64,000 nucleotides of DNA from Litoreibacter sp039193885 (lineage in GTDB: Bacteria > Pseudomonadota > Alphaproteobacteria > Rhodobacterales > Rhodobacteraceae). Numbering within the stretch: position 1 is the first letter of the stretch; every line of letters starts with the position of its first letter. The stretch is from NCBI GenBank assembly GCA_039193885.1, contig JBCCWL010000001.1, forward strand, positions 310,001 through 374,000, in the 5' to 3' direction. The translations under genes and the position numbers were made by a program. A model generated the notes under the pieces. That model was given only the letters and a program-made list of their open reading frames with translations. It did not search any database and was not told where the DNA came from. Positions 16,567 through 25,535 of the stretch are shown one piece after another.

Positions 16567-18345
16567 ATGACAAAAGATACGGCCCTAACCCTCGACGCGC
16601 TCCGCGAAGCCTATGAAACCGGCGCAATGCCATCCGACATTATCCGCGAAGTCTATCGCCGTATCGAAGACGTCGGTGACCCGGCAATCTTCATCCACCT
16701 CAGGCCCATGGAAGACGTTATTGCGGACGCTGAGGCGTTGCCTCCGCGGTCTGATGGGCAGCCGCTTTGGGGCGTCCCGTTTGTTGCGAAAGACAACATT
16801 GATGTGGCTGGAATCCCGACAACCGCTGCATGCCCGGCTTACGCCTATACGCCGGACCAGGACGCGTTCGTCATTGCTAAACTGCGGGCGGCCGGCGCTT
16901 TGGTGATCGGCAAGACCAACCTCGATCAGTTCGCAACGGGGCTGGTTGGCGTGCGCTCACCCTTTGGGGTGCCAAAGAACGCAATTGATCCCGACATCGT
17001 TCCCGGTGGCTCGTCCAGCGGCTCTGGCGTGGCGGTCGGGCACGGCTTTGTCACCTTCTCTTTGGGTACAGACACGGCAGGCTCCGGCCGCGTACCAGCC
17101 GCTTTGAACAACATCGTCGGACTGAAACCCTCATTGGGTGCTCTGTCTGCGAACGGGGTTGTGCCAGCATGTCGGACACTGGATACGATCTCGATCTTTG
17201 CGGTCAATGTAAGCGATGCCTTTGCGGCCTTTCAGGTGGCCTGCGCCGAAGACATCGAGGACGCATACTCCAAGAACATGATTGCGGGCGAACTGACTGC
17301 TGCACCGCCAAGTTTCAGGGTAGGCGTACCGGACGCTGCCTCTCGTATCTTTTTTGAGGACGCGGTCCAGGCCGAGAACTTTGCGGCCAACTTGAAAAAG
17401 CTGACCTCGCTAGGTGCCGAAATCATTGAGCTTGATTTCTCCCCGCTCTACGCCGTGGCGGAGATGCTGTACGAAGGGGCGTGGGTCGCCGAACGCCACA
17501 CCGTGGTCGAAGACCTGATGCGGAACACACCAGATGCGTTAAACCCGACAACCGCCAAGATCATCGGTGCTGCCGAAAACCTGTCAGCTGCGGATGCGTT
17601 TCGCGGCATCTACCGTTTGAAAGACCTCGAACGGGCAGCGCAAGCGCTGATGGATCAGGTCGATCTGCTGTGCGTTCCAACGATTCCAACCTTCTATTCG
17701 GTTGCGGATTTGGAAGCCGATCCGGTGACGCCGAACTCGAACCTGGGCACCTACACAAATTTCGTGAACCTACTTGACATGTGCGGCATTGCGGTCCCGT
17801 CAGAGGCACGCAGCGACGGACGCCCCGGCTCGATAACCTTATTGGCCCCAAGCGCACAGGATGCATACATCGCCAGCATCGCCGCACGGTTCGCCGGTGA
17901 GACGATTGCCGACGCGCCAACGGAAGCCACGGAAACCGAAATCGCTCTGGCGGTGTGCGGGGCCCATATGTCGGGAATGGCGCTCAACCATGAACTCACG
18001 TCCCGAGGCGGGCGATTGCTGGAAGCGACGCGAACAGCTCCGCGCTATCGTCTGTACGCGTTGGCGGGGGGACCGCCGCAAAGACCAGGCCTGCTGCGTA
18101 TTGAAAAGGGTGCGAAGATCGAGCTTGAGATCTGGGCCCTCCCGAAATCATCGGTCGGTGGCTTTTTAGAAGGCATCCCTTCACCGTTGTCGATTGGGAC
18201 GGTGGAGCTTGAGAACGGTTCAAAGGCGCATGGCTTCCTGGTCGAAACAACCGGTGTTCAAGGCGCTGATGATATCACTCATCTTGGAAGCTGGCGCAAA
18301 TTCCAAGACCTCAAGCACCGCAATGTGGCGGAACACGCCGGCTGA
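16567..18345 (+). CDS. atzF: Allophanate hydrolase
   Basis: A 592-residue amidase-signature enzyme that cleaves allophanate to ammonia and carbon dioxide. The Ser-cisSer-Lys triad is visible as Lys75 in KDNID, Ser149 in GGSSSGS and Ser173 in DTAGSGR. The spacings of 74 and 24 residues match those I recall for AtzF of Pseudomonas ADP. The C-terminal 160 residues form the extra domain that separates allophanate hydrolases from ordinary amidases. It begins 19 bases after the ATPase gene. No urea carboxylase, biuret hydrolase or cyanuric acid hydrolase lies in the window, so allophanate must come from elsewhere in the genome or from an imported precursor. Confidence 0.9.
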   Translation: MTKDTALTLDALREAYETGAMPSDIIREVYRRIEDVGDPAIFIHLRPMEDVIADAEALPPRSDGQPLWGVPFVAKDNIDVAGIPTTAACPAYAYTPDQDAFVIAKLRAAGALVIGKTNLDQFATGLVGVRSPFGVPKNAIDPDIVPGGSSSGSGVAVGHGFVTFSLGTDTAGSGRVPAALNNIVGLKPSLGALSANGVVPACRTLDTISIFAVNVSDAFAAFQVACAEDIEDAYSKNMIAGELTAAPPSFRVGVPDAASRIFFEDAVQAENFAANLKKLTSLGAEIIELDFSPLYAVAEMLYEGAWVAERHTVVEDLMRNTPDALNPTTAKIIGAAENLSAADAFRGIYRLKDLERAAQALMDQVDLLCVPTIPTFYSVADLEADPVTPNSNLGTYTNFVNLLDMCGIAVPSEARSDGRPGSITLLAPSAQDAYIASIAARFAGETIADAPTEATETEIALAVCGAHMSGMALNHELTSRGGRLLEATRTAPRYRLYALAGGPPQRPGLLRIEKGAKIELEIWALPKSSVGGFLEGIPSPLSIGTVELENGSKAHGFLVETTGVQGADDITHLGSWRKFQDLKHRNVAEHAG

Positions 18346-18545
18346 ACGCACTCACCCAAAAGGACCAAAAGAGTGGCGCACCTGAGTGAGCTCTCTATTT
18401 GGACTGTCCGCGCCATCTTGCATTGCAGCTTTTTCCCATCGGCACATTAGTCATGATGCAAATTCCGAACCGCCGGTTGCATGGCAACTTCTCGAAGTCC
18501 ATCGTTTGAGTTATCCTGCAGCTGTGGATTATTAGGATAGATGAC

Positions 18546-19175
18546 ATGCTCCAGATTGACGAAGAGATTACGGATTTAGAACGCCTCCGCGAACTCATAC
18601 CAGGCTGGCCCGGGTCCAACACGGAATTGAAAGTGACGAACAGCCTTAATCAAATGGCGCGCGACTTTATCGCAGCTGCACCGTTTGTCGTCATCTCCAC
18701 CAAAGCGTCTGATGGGCTGATGGACGTTTCACCAAAGGGCGACCCAGCAGGGTTTGTAGAAGTCTGTGATGAAAAGACGCTGATCATTCCCGATCGCCTT
18801 GGCAACGGGCGCACAGACGGGTTTTTGAACATTCTGTCCGACCCCAATATCGGAATTCTATTTGTTGTACCTGGGCACAGAGACACCCTTCGGGTCGCAG
18901 GGAAGGCGCGCATTGTCCGGGACGCCGTGATCAGTAAACGCTTGGCTGTGAATGGGAAAGAGCCCTTGCTCGCGATGGTGGTGGACGTCGAGGAAGTCTT
19001 TATGCATTGCGCGAAGGCTTTCATTAGGTCGCGGCTTTGGCAACCAGATCATTGGCCCGACCGAAAGAACGCGCCCACATTGGCTGAGTGGGTGGCTGGA
19101 ACAGCGGGAAAGGATCAGACTGTCGCCGATTTGCAGGCGATCCATACAGATGACGAGGAGACACGACTTTATTGA
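18546..19175 (+). CDS. PPOX-type FMN-binding flavoprotein
   Basis: A 209-residue protein of the pyridoxamine 5'-phosphate oxidase-like split-barrel fold, closest by eye to the MSMEG_1061-type FMN proteins. The core includes FVVISTKASDGLMDVSPKGD, IIPDRLGNGR and GKARIVRD, and the C-terminal HCAKAFIRSRLW matches the flavin-contacting end of that subgroup. These proteins use FMN or F420 to reduce varied substrates, and the reaction here cannot be named. It is a single-gene unit, with 200 bases upstream containing ATGCAA at 18456-18461 and TTGCAT at 18477-18482, a possible operator. Confidence 0.85.
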   Translation: MLQIDEEITDLERLRELIPGWPGSNTELKVTNSLNQMARDFIAAAPFVVISTKASDGLMDVSPKGDPAGFVEVCDEKTLIIPDRLGNGRTDGFLNILSDPNIGILFVVPGHRDTLRVAGKARIVRDAVISKRLAVNGKEPLLAMVVDVEEVFMHCAKAFIRSRLWQPDHWPDRKNAPTLAEWVAGTAGKDQTVADLQAIHTDDEETRLY

Positions 19176-19331
19176 AAGCCAGGATGTCGTCCAGCACTCT
19201 TGGAATCTACTTCGGTAGCAAGGTGGCTCATCCAATGGTTGCGGCAGCTTTCAGGTAGCGGGCCAAAAACGGTCGTTTTTTTTGAATTTCGGCTCAACGA
19301 AGTCTTCGGGAAATCTGGTGACACGAACCCC

Positions 19332-19365
19332 TGACAAAACCTAATCTGATTTTGTCACGTTTTTT
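19332..19365 (+). terminator. Possible weak terminator
   Basis: An 8-bp perfect inverted repeat, TGACAAAA at 19332-19339 and TTTTGTCA at 19350-19357, is followed by TTTTTT at 19360-19365. The stem is AT-rich and the loop is 10 bases, so it is weak. It lies 157 bases after the flavoprotein gene; the rest of the 19176-19436 gap shows nothing I can name. Confidence 0.4.
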
Positions 19366-19436
19366 GGGTTCCTCTTGAGAACCGGACATTGGCGTGCAGT
19401 GCAGCATCTGGTAGTCTGGGCTCTAAGCGGACTTTG

Positions 19437-19604
19437 TTATCTGTCCGAACCTTCTAACCAACTGGAAACGACCGCCGCGTAGGTCAGCTGAAAAGGATCA
19501 TCGATCTTCAGCTCTGACGTTGGGCCGGGACGTGATTTGGCGAAGATCAGGGCGGCCATTAACGCCAAGAAGATACAAACCAGAAGCGCCAGGCCCTTCT
19601 TCAC
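19437..19604 (-). CDS. Small membrane-anchored protein coupled to topA
   Basis: A 55-residue reading frame starts with GTG at 19604, which overlaps the topA stop codon as GTGA. It reads as two lysines, then a hydrophobic run of about 20 residues (GLALLVCIFLALMAALIFAK), then a short polar tail ending in a TAA at 19437-19439. That is the layout of a small single-pass membrane protein with the N-terminus inside. It has no family I recognise. The clean overlap and the hydrophobic-then-polar design argue that it is real, but it is short and uses a GTG start. Confidence 0.5.
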   Translation of the reverse strand: MKKGLALLVCIFLALMAALIFAKSRPGPTSELKIDDPFQLTYAAVVSSWLEGSDR

Positions 19605-22150
19605 GCTTTTTTCTTCGCTGCTTTTTTACGTGCGGGGCGTTTTTTCGACGCCTTGGCCGCGATCAGCTCTAGGGCCTGTTCCATGGTCACATTGGCGACC
19701 TCGGTGTCCTTGGGCAGCGTTGCGTTCACCTTTTCCCATTTCACATAAGGCCCATATTTGCCGTCCATGATTGATACCGGACCGCCGTCATTGGGATGTT
19801 CGCCCAGATCGCGAATAGGTTTTGCTGCAGCACCACGTCCAACGCGTGAGGCAACCTTCTGCGCCAGAAGCTCGACCGCGCGATTCATGCCCACCGTAAA
19901 CACCTCATCGAGGCTTTCCAGATTTGCATTCGTTCCACCACGATCAGACGTGCTTTCGGCATGTTTGATGTAAGGTCCATAGCGTCCAATATTCGACCAG
20001 ACCATGATCCCGTCCTCGGGATGCGGGCCAATTTCGCGCGGCAGGGACAGAAGCAGCAAGGCGCGCTCCATCTCAAGCTCTTCGGGGCGCCAGTCTTTGG
20101 GGATCGATTGACGGGGTGGCTTCTTATTGTCGTCACTCACTTCGCCGCGTTGTACATAAGGGCCAAACCGACCTTTATGGATCCAAATGTTGTCACCCTG
20201 ATCCTCGCCCAGAAGCTTGCCCTCAGGCGGGATCGCACCGTCTTCTTCTGCACCGGGCGGACCAAACGCGCGCGTGTAGCGGCATTCAGGGTAGTTCGAG
20301 CAGCCGATAAATGCGCCGCCCGAGCGCGCGGTGCGCATCGACAATCGGCCGTTGCCGCAATTGGGGCAGAGACGCGGGTCACTACCATCCTCATTGGGCG
20401 GGAAGATATGCGGGGCTAGCACCTCGTTGATCTTCTCCAGGACCTCCGTGATCGACAGATCCATCGCCTCGGCAATGGCCACTGAGAAATCCCGCCAGAA
20501 GCGCGACAGCACATTTTTGTAATTGCGATCGCCAGCCGAGACGTCGTCAAGCTCTTCTTCCAGGGCAGCGGTGAAATCATATTCGACGTAGCGCGTGAAG
20601 AAATTGCTCAGAAACGCGGTGACAAGCCGGCCTTTGTCTTCCGGGATCAGGCGGTTTTTGTCCTTCCGAACATAGTCGCGATCCTGAATGGTTGTGACGA
20701 TAGAGGCATAGGTCGAGGGCCGGCCAATCCCCAGTTCTTCCATCCGTTTGACCAAGGTGGCCTCGGTAAAGCGGGGGGGAGGTTGGGTGAAATGCTGCTC
20801 GGGCGTGACGGCGCGTTTTTCAGCAGGTTCCCCTTGCGCGATTTGCGGCAGGCGCTTGTCATCATCCTCTAGAACCGCGTCATCTTTGCCCTCTTCATAG
20901 ACCCGCAAGAAACCGTCAAACAGCACGACCTGGCCTGTGGCGCGCAGCTCGACCTGATCATCGGATGAGCCGATATCGACCGTGGTTCGTTCCAGTCGTG
21001 CGGCCTCCATCTGGCTGGCAATGGTGCGCTTGTAGATCAGATCATACAGCTTGCGTTGATCGGGATCGGCGATCTTCAGGCTTTCGACATCGCGCATCAT
21101 ATCTGTTGGGCGGATGCATTCATGCGCTTCCTGCGCGTTTTTGGCCTTATTTTTGTACATGCGCGGACTCGCGGGCACGTAATCGCCGCCGAACTTGTCT
21201 TTGATCGCGTCGCGGGCCGCGTGAACAGCCTCAGGCGCCATATCAATGCCGTCAGTCCGCATATAAGTAATGTGTCCGGCCTCGTAGAGCCGCTGCGCGT
21301 TCGACATGGTCTGTCGTGCGCCCATCCCAAACTTGCGGCTGGCCTCTTGTTGCAGGGTAGAGGTCATGAACGGGGCGGACGGATTGCGTGATCCCGGCTT
21401 TGCCTCCACCCGTTTGATTGTCAAATCACGAGAATTCAGCGCCTGAACGGCAAGTTCTGCCGCGGTTTCGTTTTCAATATCGAACCGATCGAGCTTCTTG
21501 CCGCCCAGAACGGTCAGCCTCGCGTCATATTCCTGACCGCGCGGCGTGGCGAGGCGCGCTTTCACCGACCAGTATTCCCGCGCGATGAACTTTTCGATCT
21601 CCATCTCGCGTTCGACGATCAAGCGCAGACAGACCGATTGGACACGACCTGCCGACTTTGCACCGGGCAAACGTCGCCACAGCACCGGGGACAGCTTGAA
21701 GCCAACCAGATAGTCCAGCGCCCGGCGCGCCAGATAGGCATGGACCAAAGGCTCATCGACCTGACGCGGGTTCTTCATCGCCTCTGTGACGGCAGACTTT
21801 GTAATTGCATTAAACACGACGCGGCTGACAGGCGTGTCTTTCTTGATCGCCTTGCGGTTTCTCAGCGCCTCTTCGAGATGCCAGGAAATCGCCTCACCCT
21901 CGCGGTCAGGGTCAGTGGCGAGGATCAGCTCACCATCTTCTTTCAGCGCATCGGCGATCGCCTTGACGTGTTTTTTGCTCTCAGAGGCCACCTCCCACAG
22001 CATGTCAAAATCCGCCTCTGGATCGACGGAGCCATCTTTGGGCGGCAGGTCGCGTACATGGCCGTAAGAGGCGAGAACGGTGTAATCGGAGCCAAGGTAT
22101 TTGTTGATTGTCTTAGCCTTTGCAGGCGACTCGACGACGACAACTGGCAT
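19601..22150 (-). CDS. topA: DNA topoisomerase I
   Basis: An 849-residue type IA topoisomerase that relaxes negative supercoils. The N-terminal TOPRIM domain starts with VVVESPAKAKTINKYLG and has the acidic motif TDPDREGEAISWH. The catalytic tyrosine lies in ITYMRTD. A four-cysteine zinc motif (CPNCGNG ... GCSNYPEC) follows the core, and then several repeated GRYGPY or KYGPY-type C-terminal modules. The tail is very lysine-rich. A small membrane-protein frame overlaps its stop. It has full length for the alphaproteobacterial enzyme. Confidence 0.97.
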   Translation of the reverse strand: MPVVVVESPAKAKTINKYLGSDYTVLASYGHVRDLPPKDGSVDPEADFDMLWEVASESKKHVKAIADALKEDGELILATDPDREGEAISWHLEEALRNRKAIKKDTPVSRVVFNAITKSAVTEAMKNPRQVDEPLVHAYLARRALDYLVGFKLSPVLWRRLPGAKSAGRVQSVCLRLIVEREMEIEKFIAREYWSVKARLATPRGQEYDARLTVLGGKKLDRFDIENETAAELAVQALNSRDLTIKRVEAKPGSRNPSAPFMTSTLQQEASRKFGMGARQTMSNAQRLYEAGHITYMRTDGIDMAPEAVHAARDAIKDKFGGDYVPASPRMYKNKAKNAQEAHECIRPTDMMRDVESLKIADPDQRKLYDLIYKRTIASQMEAARLERTTVDIGSSDDQVELRATGQVVLFDGFLRVYEEGKDDAVLEDDDKRLPQIAQGEPAEKRAVTPEQHFTQPPPRFTEATLVKRMEELGIGRPSTYASIVTTIQDRDYVRKDKNRLIPEDKGRLVTAFLSNFFTRYVEYDFTAALEEELDDVSAGDRNYKNVLSRFWRDFSVAIAEAMDLSITEVLEKINEVLAPHIFPPNEDGSDPRLCPNCGNGRLSMRTARSGGAFIGCSNYPECRYTRAFGPPGAEEDGAIPPEGKLLGEDQGDNIWIHKGRFGPYVQRGEVSDDNKKPPRQSIPKDWRPEELEMERALLLLSLPREIGPHPEDGIMVWSNIGRYGPYIKHAESTSDRGGTNANLESLDEVFTVGMNRAVELLAQKVASRVGRGAAAKPIRDLGEHPNDGGPVSIMDGKYGPYVKWEKVNATLPKDTEVANVTMEQALELIAAKASKKRPARKKAAKKKA

Positions 22151-22233
22151 AAATTTCCTCTCTCAAACGTTCGGCCCCGGCGCGGTTACATGTGGCTGGA
22201 GCAGCCGGGATGTCAACAGGGGGTGCGCGCTTT

Positions 22234-22683
22234 TCAGCGAACCAGCGGCTCCAAAGGGTCATAGGTGATCGCCGATTGTGCACCAAAAGCCACATCCGCC
22301 AAACTGTCTGGTTTCAGGCGAATGGCCGATAACTCAGCGCGCGAGAAGAACTTGCGCTCGGTGACGATTCCCTCAGGATCCTTCCATGCTGCGTCGATTT
22401 GACCTGCCGTGATCTCACAGCGAAAATAAATGTCGATCTGATGAAAATCTCGCTCAGGCGCGTGAAATTCATTCACCAGGCAGACCGGACCGACCGTGAC
22501 TATAAGCCCGGTTTCCTCATGCACCTCGCGGATAAGGTTGTCGGGCAAAGCGCTGTGGGCCTCTACACCGCCGCCCGGCGCACACCACAGATCTGAGACA
22601 CCACCGCCCCAGGCATTGACCAGAAGCAGGCGGTCATTCTCGATGATGATTGCGCGGGTGGCGATGCGAGGCGGTTTTGACAT
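22234..22683 (-). CDS. Nudix hydrolase
   Basis: A 149-residue Nudix-fold protein. The Nudix box is recognisable at GGGVEAHSALPDNL followed by IREVHEETGL. The metal-binding REVHEETG is intact, but the first glutamate of the GX5E half of the box is a serine. Family members hydrolyse nucleoside diphosphates linked to another group; the substrate is unknown, and the altered residue may lower activity or mark a subgroup. It stands alone between topA and a divergent hydrolase gene. Confidence 0.88.
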   Translation of the reverse strand: MSKPPRIATRAIIIENDRLLLVNAWGGGVSDLWCAPGGGVEAHSALPDNLIREVHEETGLIVTVGPVCLVNEFHAPERDFHQIDIYFRCEITAGQIDAAWKDPEGIVTERKFFSRAELSAIRLKPDSLADVAFGAQSAITYDPLEPLVR

Positions 22684-22759
22684 GGGCCTAAACTGAATGT
22701 GACGGAACGTCGGCGCAAGCCTGTGGTGAAGTTTTGGAATCTATGACTATTCTATTCCC

Positions 22760-23500
22760 ATGCGGTGGTTGCTGTTCATATGTATATTTCTTCCGGGCGC
22801 GGCGATGGCTGAGTGTGTGGTTATGTTGCACGGGCTGGCACGGACCTCCTTCTCGCTCAGCGTGATGGAAGAGAGCCTGAAACTGTCCGGCTACACGACG
22901 GTGAACCCCGGCTACGCATCGACCACCGATACGATCTTCGATCTGGCGAGTACGGCCATTCCGCCCGCGCTCGAGGCCTGCGGTACCGAAACCCCGGTTC
23001 ATTTTGTGACGCATTCAATGGGTGGCATTCTGGTTCGGGCTTATCTTCAGGATCATGAGATCGCCAATCTTGGGCGGATCGTTATGTTGGCCCCCCCAAA
23101 CAAAGGCTCGGAGCTGGTGGACAAGTTGCGCGGATTGGATGTGTTTGGATGGGTGAATGGACCGGCCGGTGACCAACTCCATTCAGGGCCTCAGTCGGTC
23201 CCCAATCAGCTGGGTCCGTTGGAGGCGGAGCTGGGCATTATCGCTGGCACGCAAAGCCTCAACGCCTTCTACTCCTCGCTGATCCCGGGCCCTGATGACG
23301 GCAAGGTGTCGGTCGAAAGCACGCGGATCGAAGGCATGGATGATTTTTTGGCCCTGCCAGTGACCCACACCTTCATGATGAACGCGCCACTGGTTGTCGC
23401 ACAGACAATAGAGTTCTTGCAAAACGGCACCTTTGAAGAGGGTCTGACTCTCGTCGATGTGGTGGAAGATGTGGTGGGTGACGTCGGCAGCTCAGACTAA
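22760..23500 (+). CDS. Exported alpha/beta hydrolase (lipase class 2-like)
   Basis: A 246-residue alpha/beta-hydrolase with a short signal peptide (about residues 1-18, ending GAAMA before ECV). The oxyanion segment VVMLHGLARTS starts the mature protein, and the nucleophile is Ser86 in THSMGG. A histidine in PVTHTFMM near the C-terminus is the probable catalytic base. The fold resembles secreted triacylglycerol lipases or acetyltransferase-like esterases; the natural substrate is not known. Its last bases overlap the convergent purK end by four. Confidence 0.82.
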   Translation: MRWLLFICIFLPGAAMAECVVMLHGLARTSFSLSVMEESLKLSGYTTVNPGYASTTDTIFDLASTAIPPALEACGTETPVHFVTHSMGGILVRAYLQDHEIANLGRIVMLAPPNKGSELVDKLRGLDVFGWVNGPAGDQLHSGPQSVPNQLGPLEAELGIIAGTQSLNAFYSSLIPGPDDGKVSVESTRIEGMDDFLALPVTHTFMMNAPLVVAQTIEFLQNGTFEEGLTLVDVVEDVVGDVGSSD

Positions 23501-24561
23501 CGTAAGCGGTTGAAATGCCCCATTTTTCGCCCTGACTTAACTTCTGATTTACCATAAAGATGCAGCGCAACGGACGGGTCCGAGGCAAGTGATGGGACCT
23601 TATCCATGTCCGAGCCGATCAGATTTTCCATCACCACATCTGCATGCCGAGACCCATCGCCCAAAGGCCACCCGGCCACGGCGCGAATATGCTGTTCAAA
23701 CTGGTCGATGACGCAGCCGTTCTGGGTCCAGTGCCCGGAATTGTGCACCCGCGGCGCAATCTCGTTGACGATCAAGCCAGAGGGCGTCACGAAAAGCTCG
23801 ACCCCGATCACCCCCACATACTCCAACGCGTTGAGGATCTTGGCCGCAATCAAAACGGCATCAGTCCGCTGCGCTTGACTTAAGCGTGCAGGCACTGTGG
23901 TCGTGTGCAGAATGCCATCTCGGTGCACGTTCTCGCCCGGATCGAAACAGGCAATCTCGCCTTGCGCACTGCGTGCTCCGATCACGGACACCTCGTGGCT
24001 GAAGTCGACAAATCCTTCCAAAATTGCTGCGGCACCGGAGAGCTGCGCGAATGCGGAACTGGCCTCCGCCGGGGTAGTGATCCGAACCTGGCCTTTGCCA
24101 TCGTAGCCCAGAGTGCGGGTTTTCAGGATTGCAGGCGCGCCGATTTCACCCAGAGCTTCAGTTAGGGCCACCGCGGTCGGGCAATCGGCAAATGGTGCCG
24201 TCGCCAGTCCCAAACCTTGTAGAAACTGCTTCTCGATGAGGCGATCTTGAGAAGTGGCCAAGGCGGCGCGGCCCGGGCGAATGCGCCTGCGGGTTTCCAA
24301 TAAGTCCAACGCGGAAGTTGGAACATTTTCAAATTCATAGGTGATGACATCGACCGAGTCCGCAAAACGGGTCAACGCGTCAATGTCGTCATACGGAGCG
24401 GTCGTGACCTGGTCGGCCAATTGACCTGCAGGCGGGGCTGAGCCGGGCTCAAAAACATGCGTTTTGAAGCCCAACCGTCCAGCGGCAACCGAAAGCATGC
24501 GGCCCAACTGGCCTCCGCCCAAAATGCCGATCGTGGCTCCGGTCGGAAGCGGGTCAGTCAT
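23497..24561 (-). CDS. purK: 5-(carboxyamino)imidazole ribonucleotide synthase
   Basis: A 354-residue ATP-grasp enzyme of de novo purine synthesis, which carboxylates aminoimidazole ribonucleotide with bicarbonate and ATP. The N-terminus has GILGGGQLGRMLSVAA, and the ATP-grasp core includes ILKTRTLGYDGKGQ and NEIAPRVHNSGHWT, all diagnostic of PurK. Its ATG overlaps the end of purE by eight bases, so both subunits of this two-step conversion are coupled. Confidence 0.97.
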   Translation of the reverse strand: MTDPLPTGATIGILGGGQLGRMLSVAAGRLGFKTHVFEPGSAPPAGQLADQVTTAPYDDIDALTRFADSVDVITYEFENVPTSALDLLETRRRIRPGRAALATSQDRLIEKQFLQGLGLATAPFADCPTAVALTEALGEIGAPAILKTRTLGYDGKGQVRITTPAEASSAFAQLSGAAAILEGFVDFSHEVSVIGARSAQGEIACFDPGENVHRDGILHTTTVPARLSQAQRTDAVLIAAKILNALEYVGVIGVELFVTPSGLIVNEIAPRVHNSGHWTQNGCVIDQFEQHIRAVAGWPLGDGSRHADVVMENLIGSDMDKVPSLASDPSVALHLYGKSEVKSGRKMGHFNRLR

Positions 24562-25054
24562 CGGTCGGATGGTCCGCGATGGCGTCGCTCAACGCCGTGC
24601 GCCAAGCGTCCAAACGGGCGGCAAGCGCATCGTCAGATAGGGCAAGAATGGACGCCGCCATTAAGGCCGCATTGCTGGCCCCGGCGGACCCGATGGCCAT
24701 GGTGGCCACCGGAAAGCCGCGTGGCATCTGCACGATGGAATAGAGACTGTCGACACCCGACAAGGCTTTTGACTGAACCGGCACACCGATAACCGGCAGG
24801 CGCGTTTTGGAGGCCATCATGCCGGGCAGATGGGCCGCGCCGCCCGCTCCGGCGATGATGACTTTCAAACCACGATCCACTGCGGTTTTGCCATAGTCCC
24901 AAAGACGATCCGGGGTGCGATGCGCCGACACGATACGTGTTTCATATGAAATGCCGAGAGCGTCCATTAATTCGGCGGCGTCGCGCATAGTCGCCCAATC
25001 CGACTGGCTTCCCATGATCAGGCCTACGTCAACCTGTGCGGCCGGTTGCGACAT
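24554..25054 (-). CDS. purE: 5-(carboxyamino)imidazole ribonucleotide mutase
   Basis: A 166-residue class I PurE that moves the carboxyl group of N5-CAIR to C4. The signature GLIMGSQSDW is near the N-terminus and SAHRTP and GAGGAAHLPGM follow, which bind the ribonucleotide phosphate and hold the catalytic histidine. ATG 25054 is chosen; a GTG at 25066 would add four residues. The gene precedes and overlaps purK. Confidence 0.97.
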   Translation of the reverse strand: MSQPAAQVDVGLIMGSQSDWATMRDAAELMDALGISYETRIVSAHRTPDRLWDYGKTAVDRGLKVIIAGAGGAAHLPGMMASKTRLPVIGVPVQSKALSGVDSLYSIVQMPRGFPVATMAIGSAGASNAALMAASILALSDDALAARLDAWRTALSDAIADHPTDD

Positions 25055-25132
25055 CTCACGCCTCACATATTCTTAAAACGAAAGGCGTTTATAGACAGGC
25101 AGCAGATTTCTGCAAGCCGCAACCGCGGCGTC

Positions 25133-25351
25133 TCAGGCGATGATGTCCGGGGTCAGTTGATCCTCGATCACAGCAATCTGATCCTTGAGTTTCAGCTTTT
25201 GCTTTTTCAGGCGTCGCAGCAACAACTGATCAATCGCGGGCGAGTCCTGGAGGGCTTTGACTGCCTCATCAAGATCGCGGTGCTCCTGCCGCATGACGTT
25301 GAGCTTGACCTTGAGCACTTCCCTGTCAGTCATTTTCGGAGTTGGGGTCAT
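25133..25351 (-). CDS. DUF465 (YdcH-like) small coiled-coil protein
   Basis: A 72-residue helical protein of the DUF465/YdcH type common in proteobacteria. It has LKVKLNVMRQEHRDLDEAV and a basic second helix with KKQKLKLKDQIAVIEDQ, a typical two-helix coiled coil. ATG 25351 starts the family-like part, while an upstream extension to 25420 does not look like the family. Its function in the family is not established. Confidence 0.85.
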   Translation of the reverse strand: MTPTPKMTDREVLKVKLNVMRQEHRDLDEAVKALQDSPAIDQLLLRRLKKQKLKLKDQIAVIEDQLTPDIIA

Positions 25352-25440
25352 AGAACTGCTACAGCCTTCGAAAACTAGACGATTGGGCACCCGGAATACG
25401 CGATTTCCGAACTCAATCAAGGTAATTTACCCTCTCAGGG

Positions 25441-25468
25441 TTGCACATAACGCACAGAATCCCCAAAT
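25441..25468 (+). promoter_or_regulatory. Possible heat-shock (RpoH) promoter of hsp20
   Basis: TTGCAC at 25441-25446 and CCCCAAAT at 25461-25468 are separated by 14 bases. This approximates the heat-shock sigma factor pattern (CTTGAA and CCCCATNT). A start site a few bases after 25468 would place transcription just ahead of the two hairpins at 25478-25529. Assigned by eye only. Confidence 0.4.
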
Positions 25469-25477
25469 TTTGACTAA

Positions 25478-25535
25478 CGGCTGCCAGACTGGGGCCGAAC
25501 ACCAAGACGTCGCTGCTTTTGGAGGGCGAACACAG
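25478..25535 (+). promoter_or_regulatory. ROSE-like RNA thermometer in the hsp20 leader
   Basis: Two hairpins precede the hsp20 start. The first pairs 25478-25485 with 25492-25497 through a two-base bulge (CGGC-UG-CC with GG-GCCG). The second pairs TCGCTGCT (25510-25517) with AGGGCGA (25523-25529), leaving a single unpaired G at 25515 and burying most of the ribosome binding site GGAGGG (25521-25526). A bulged G within a pyrimidine-G-C-U helix opposite the Shine-Dalgarno sequence is the defining core of ROSE thermometers, which open on heating to allow small heat-shock protein synthesis. Confidence 0.6.

Noticed and set aside
19332..19365. TGACAAAA/TTTTGTCA repeat as a conserved operator
   Set aside because: The following run of six T's makes a weak terminator the simpler reading, and no regulator lies nearby.
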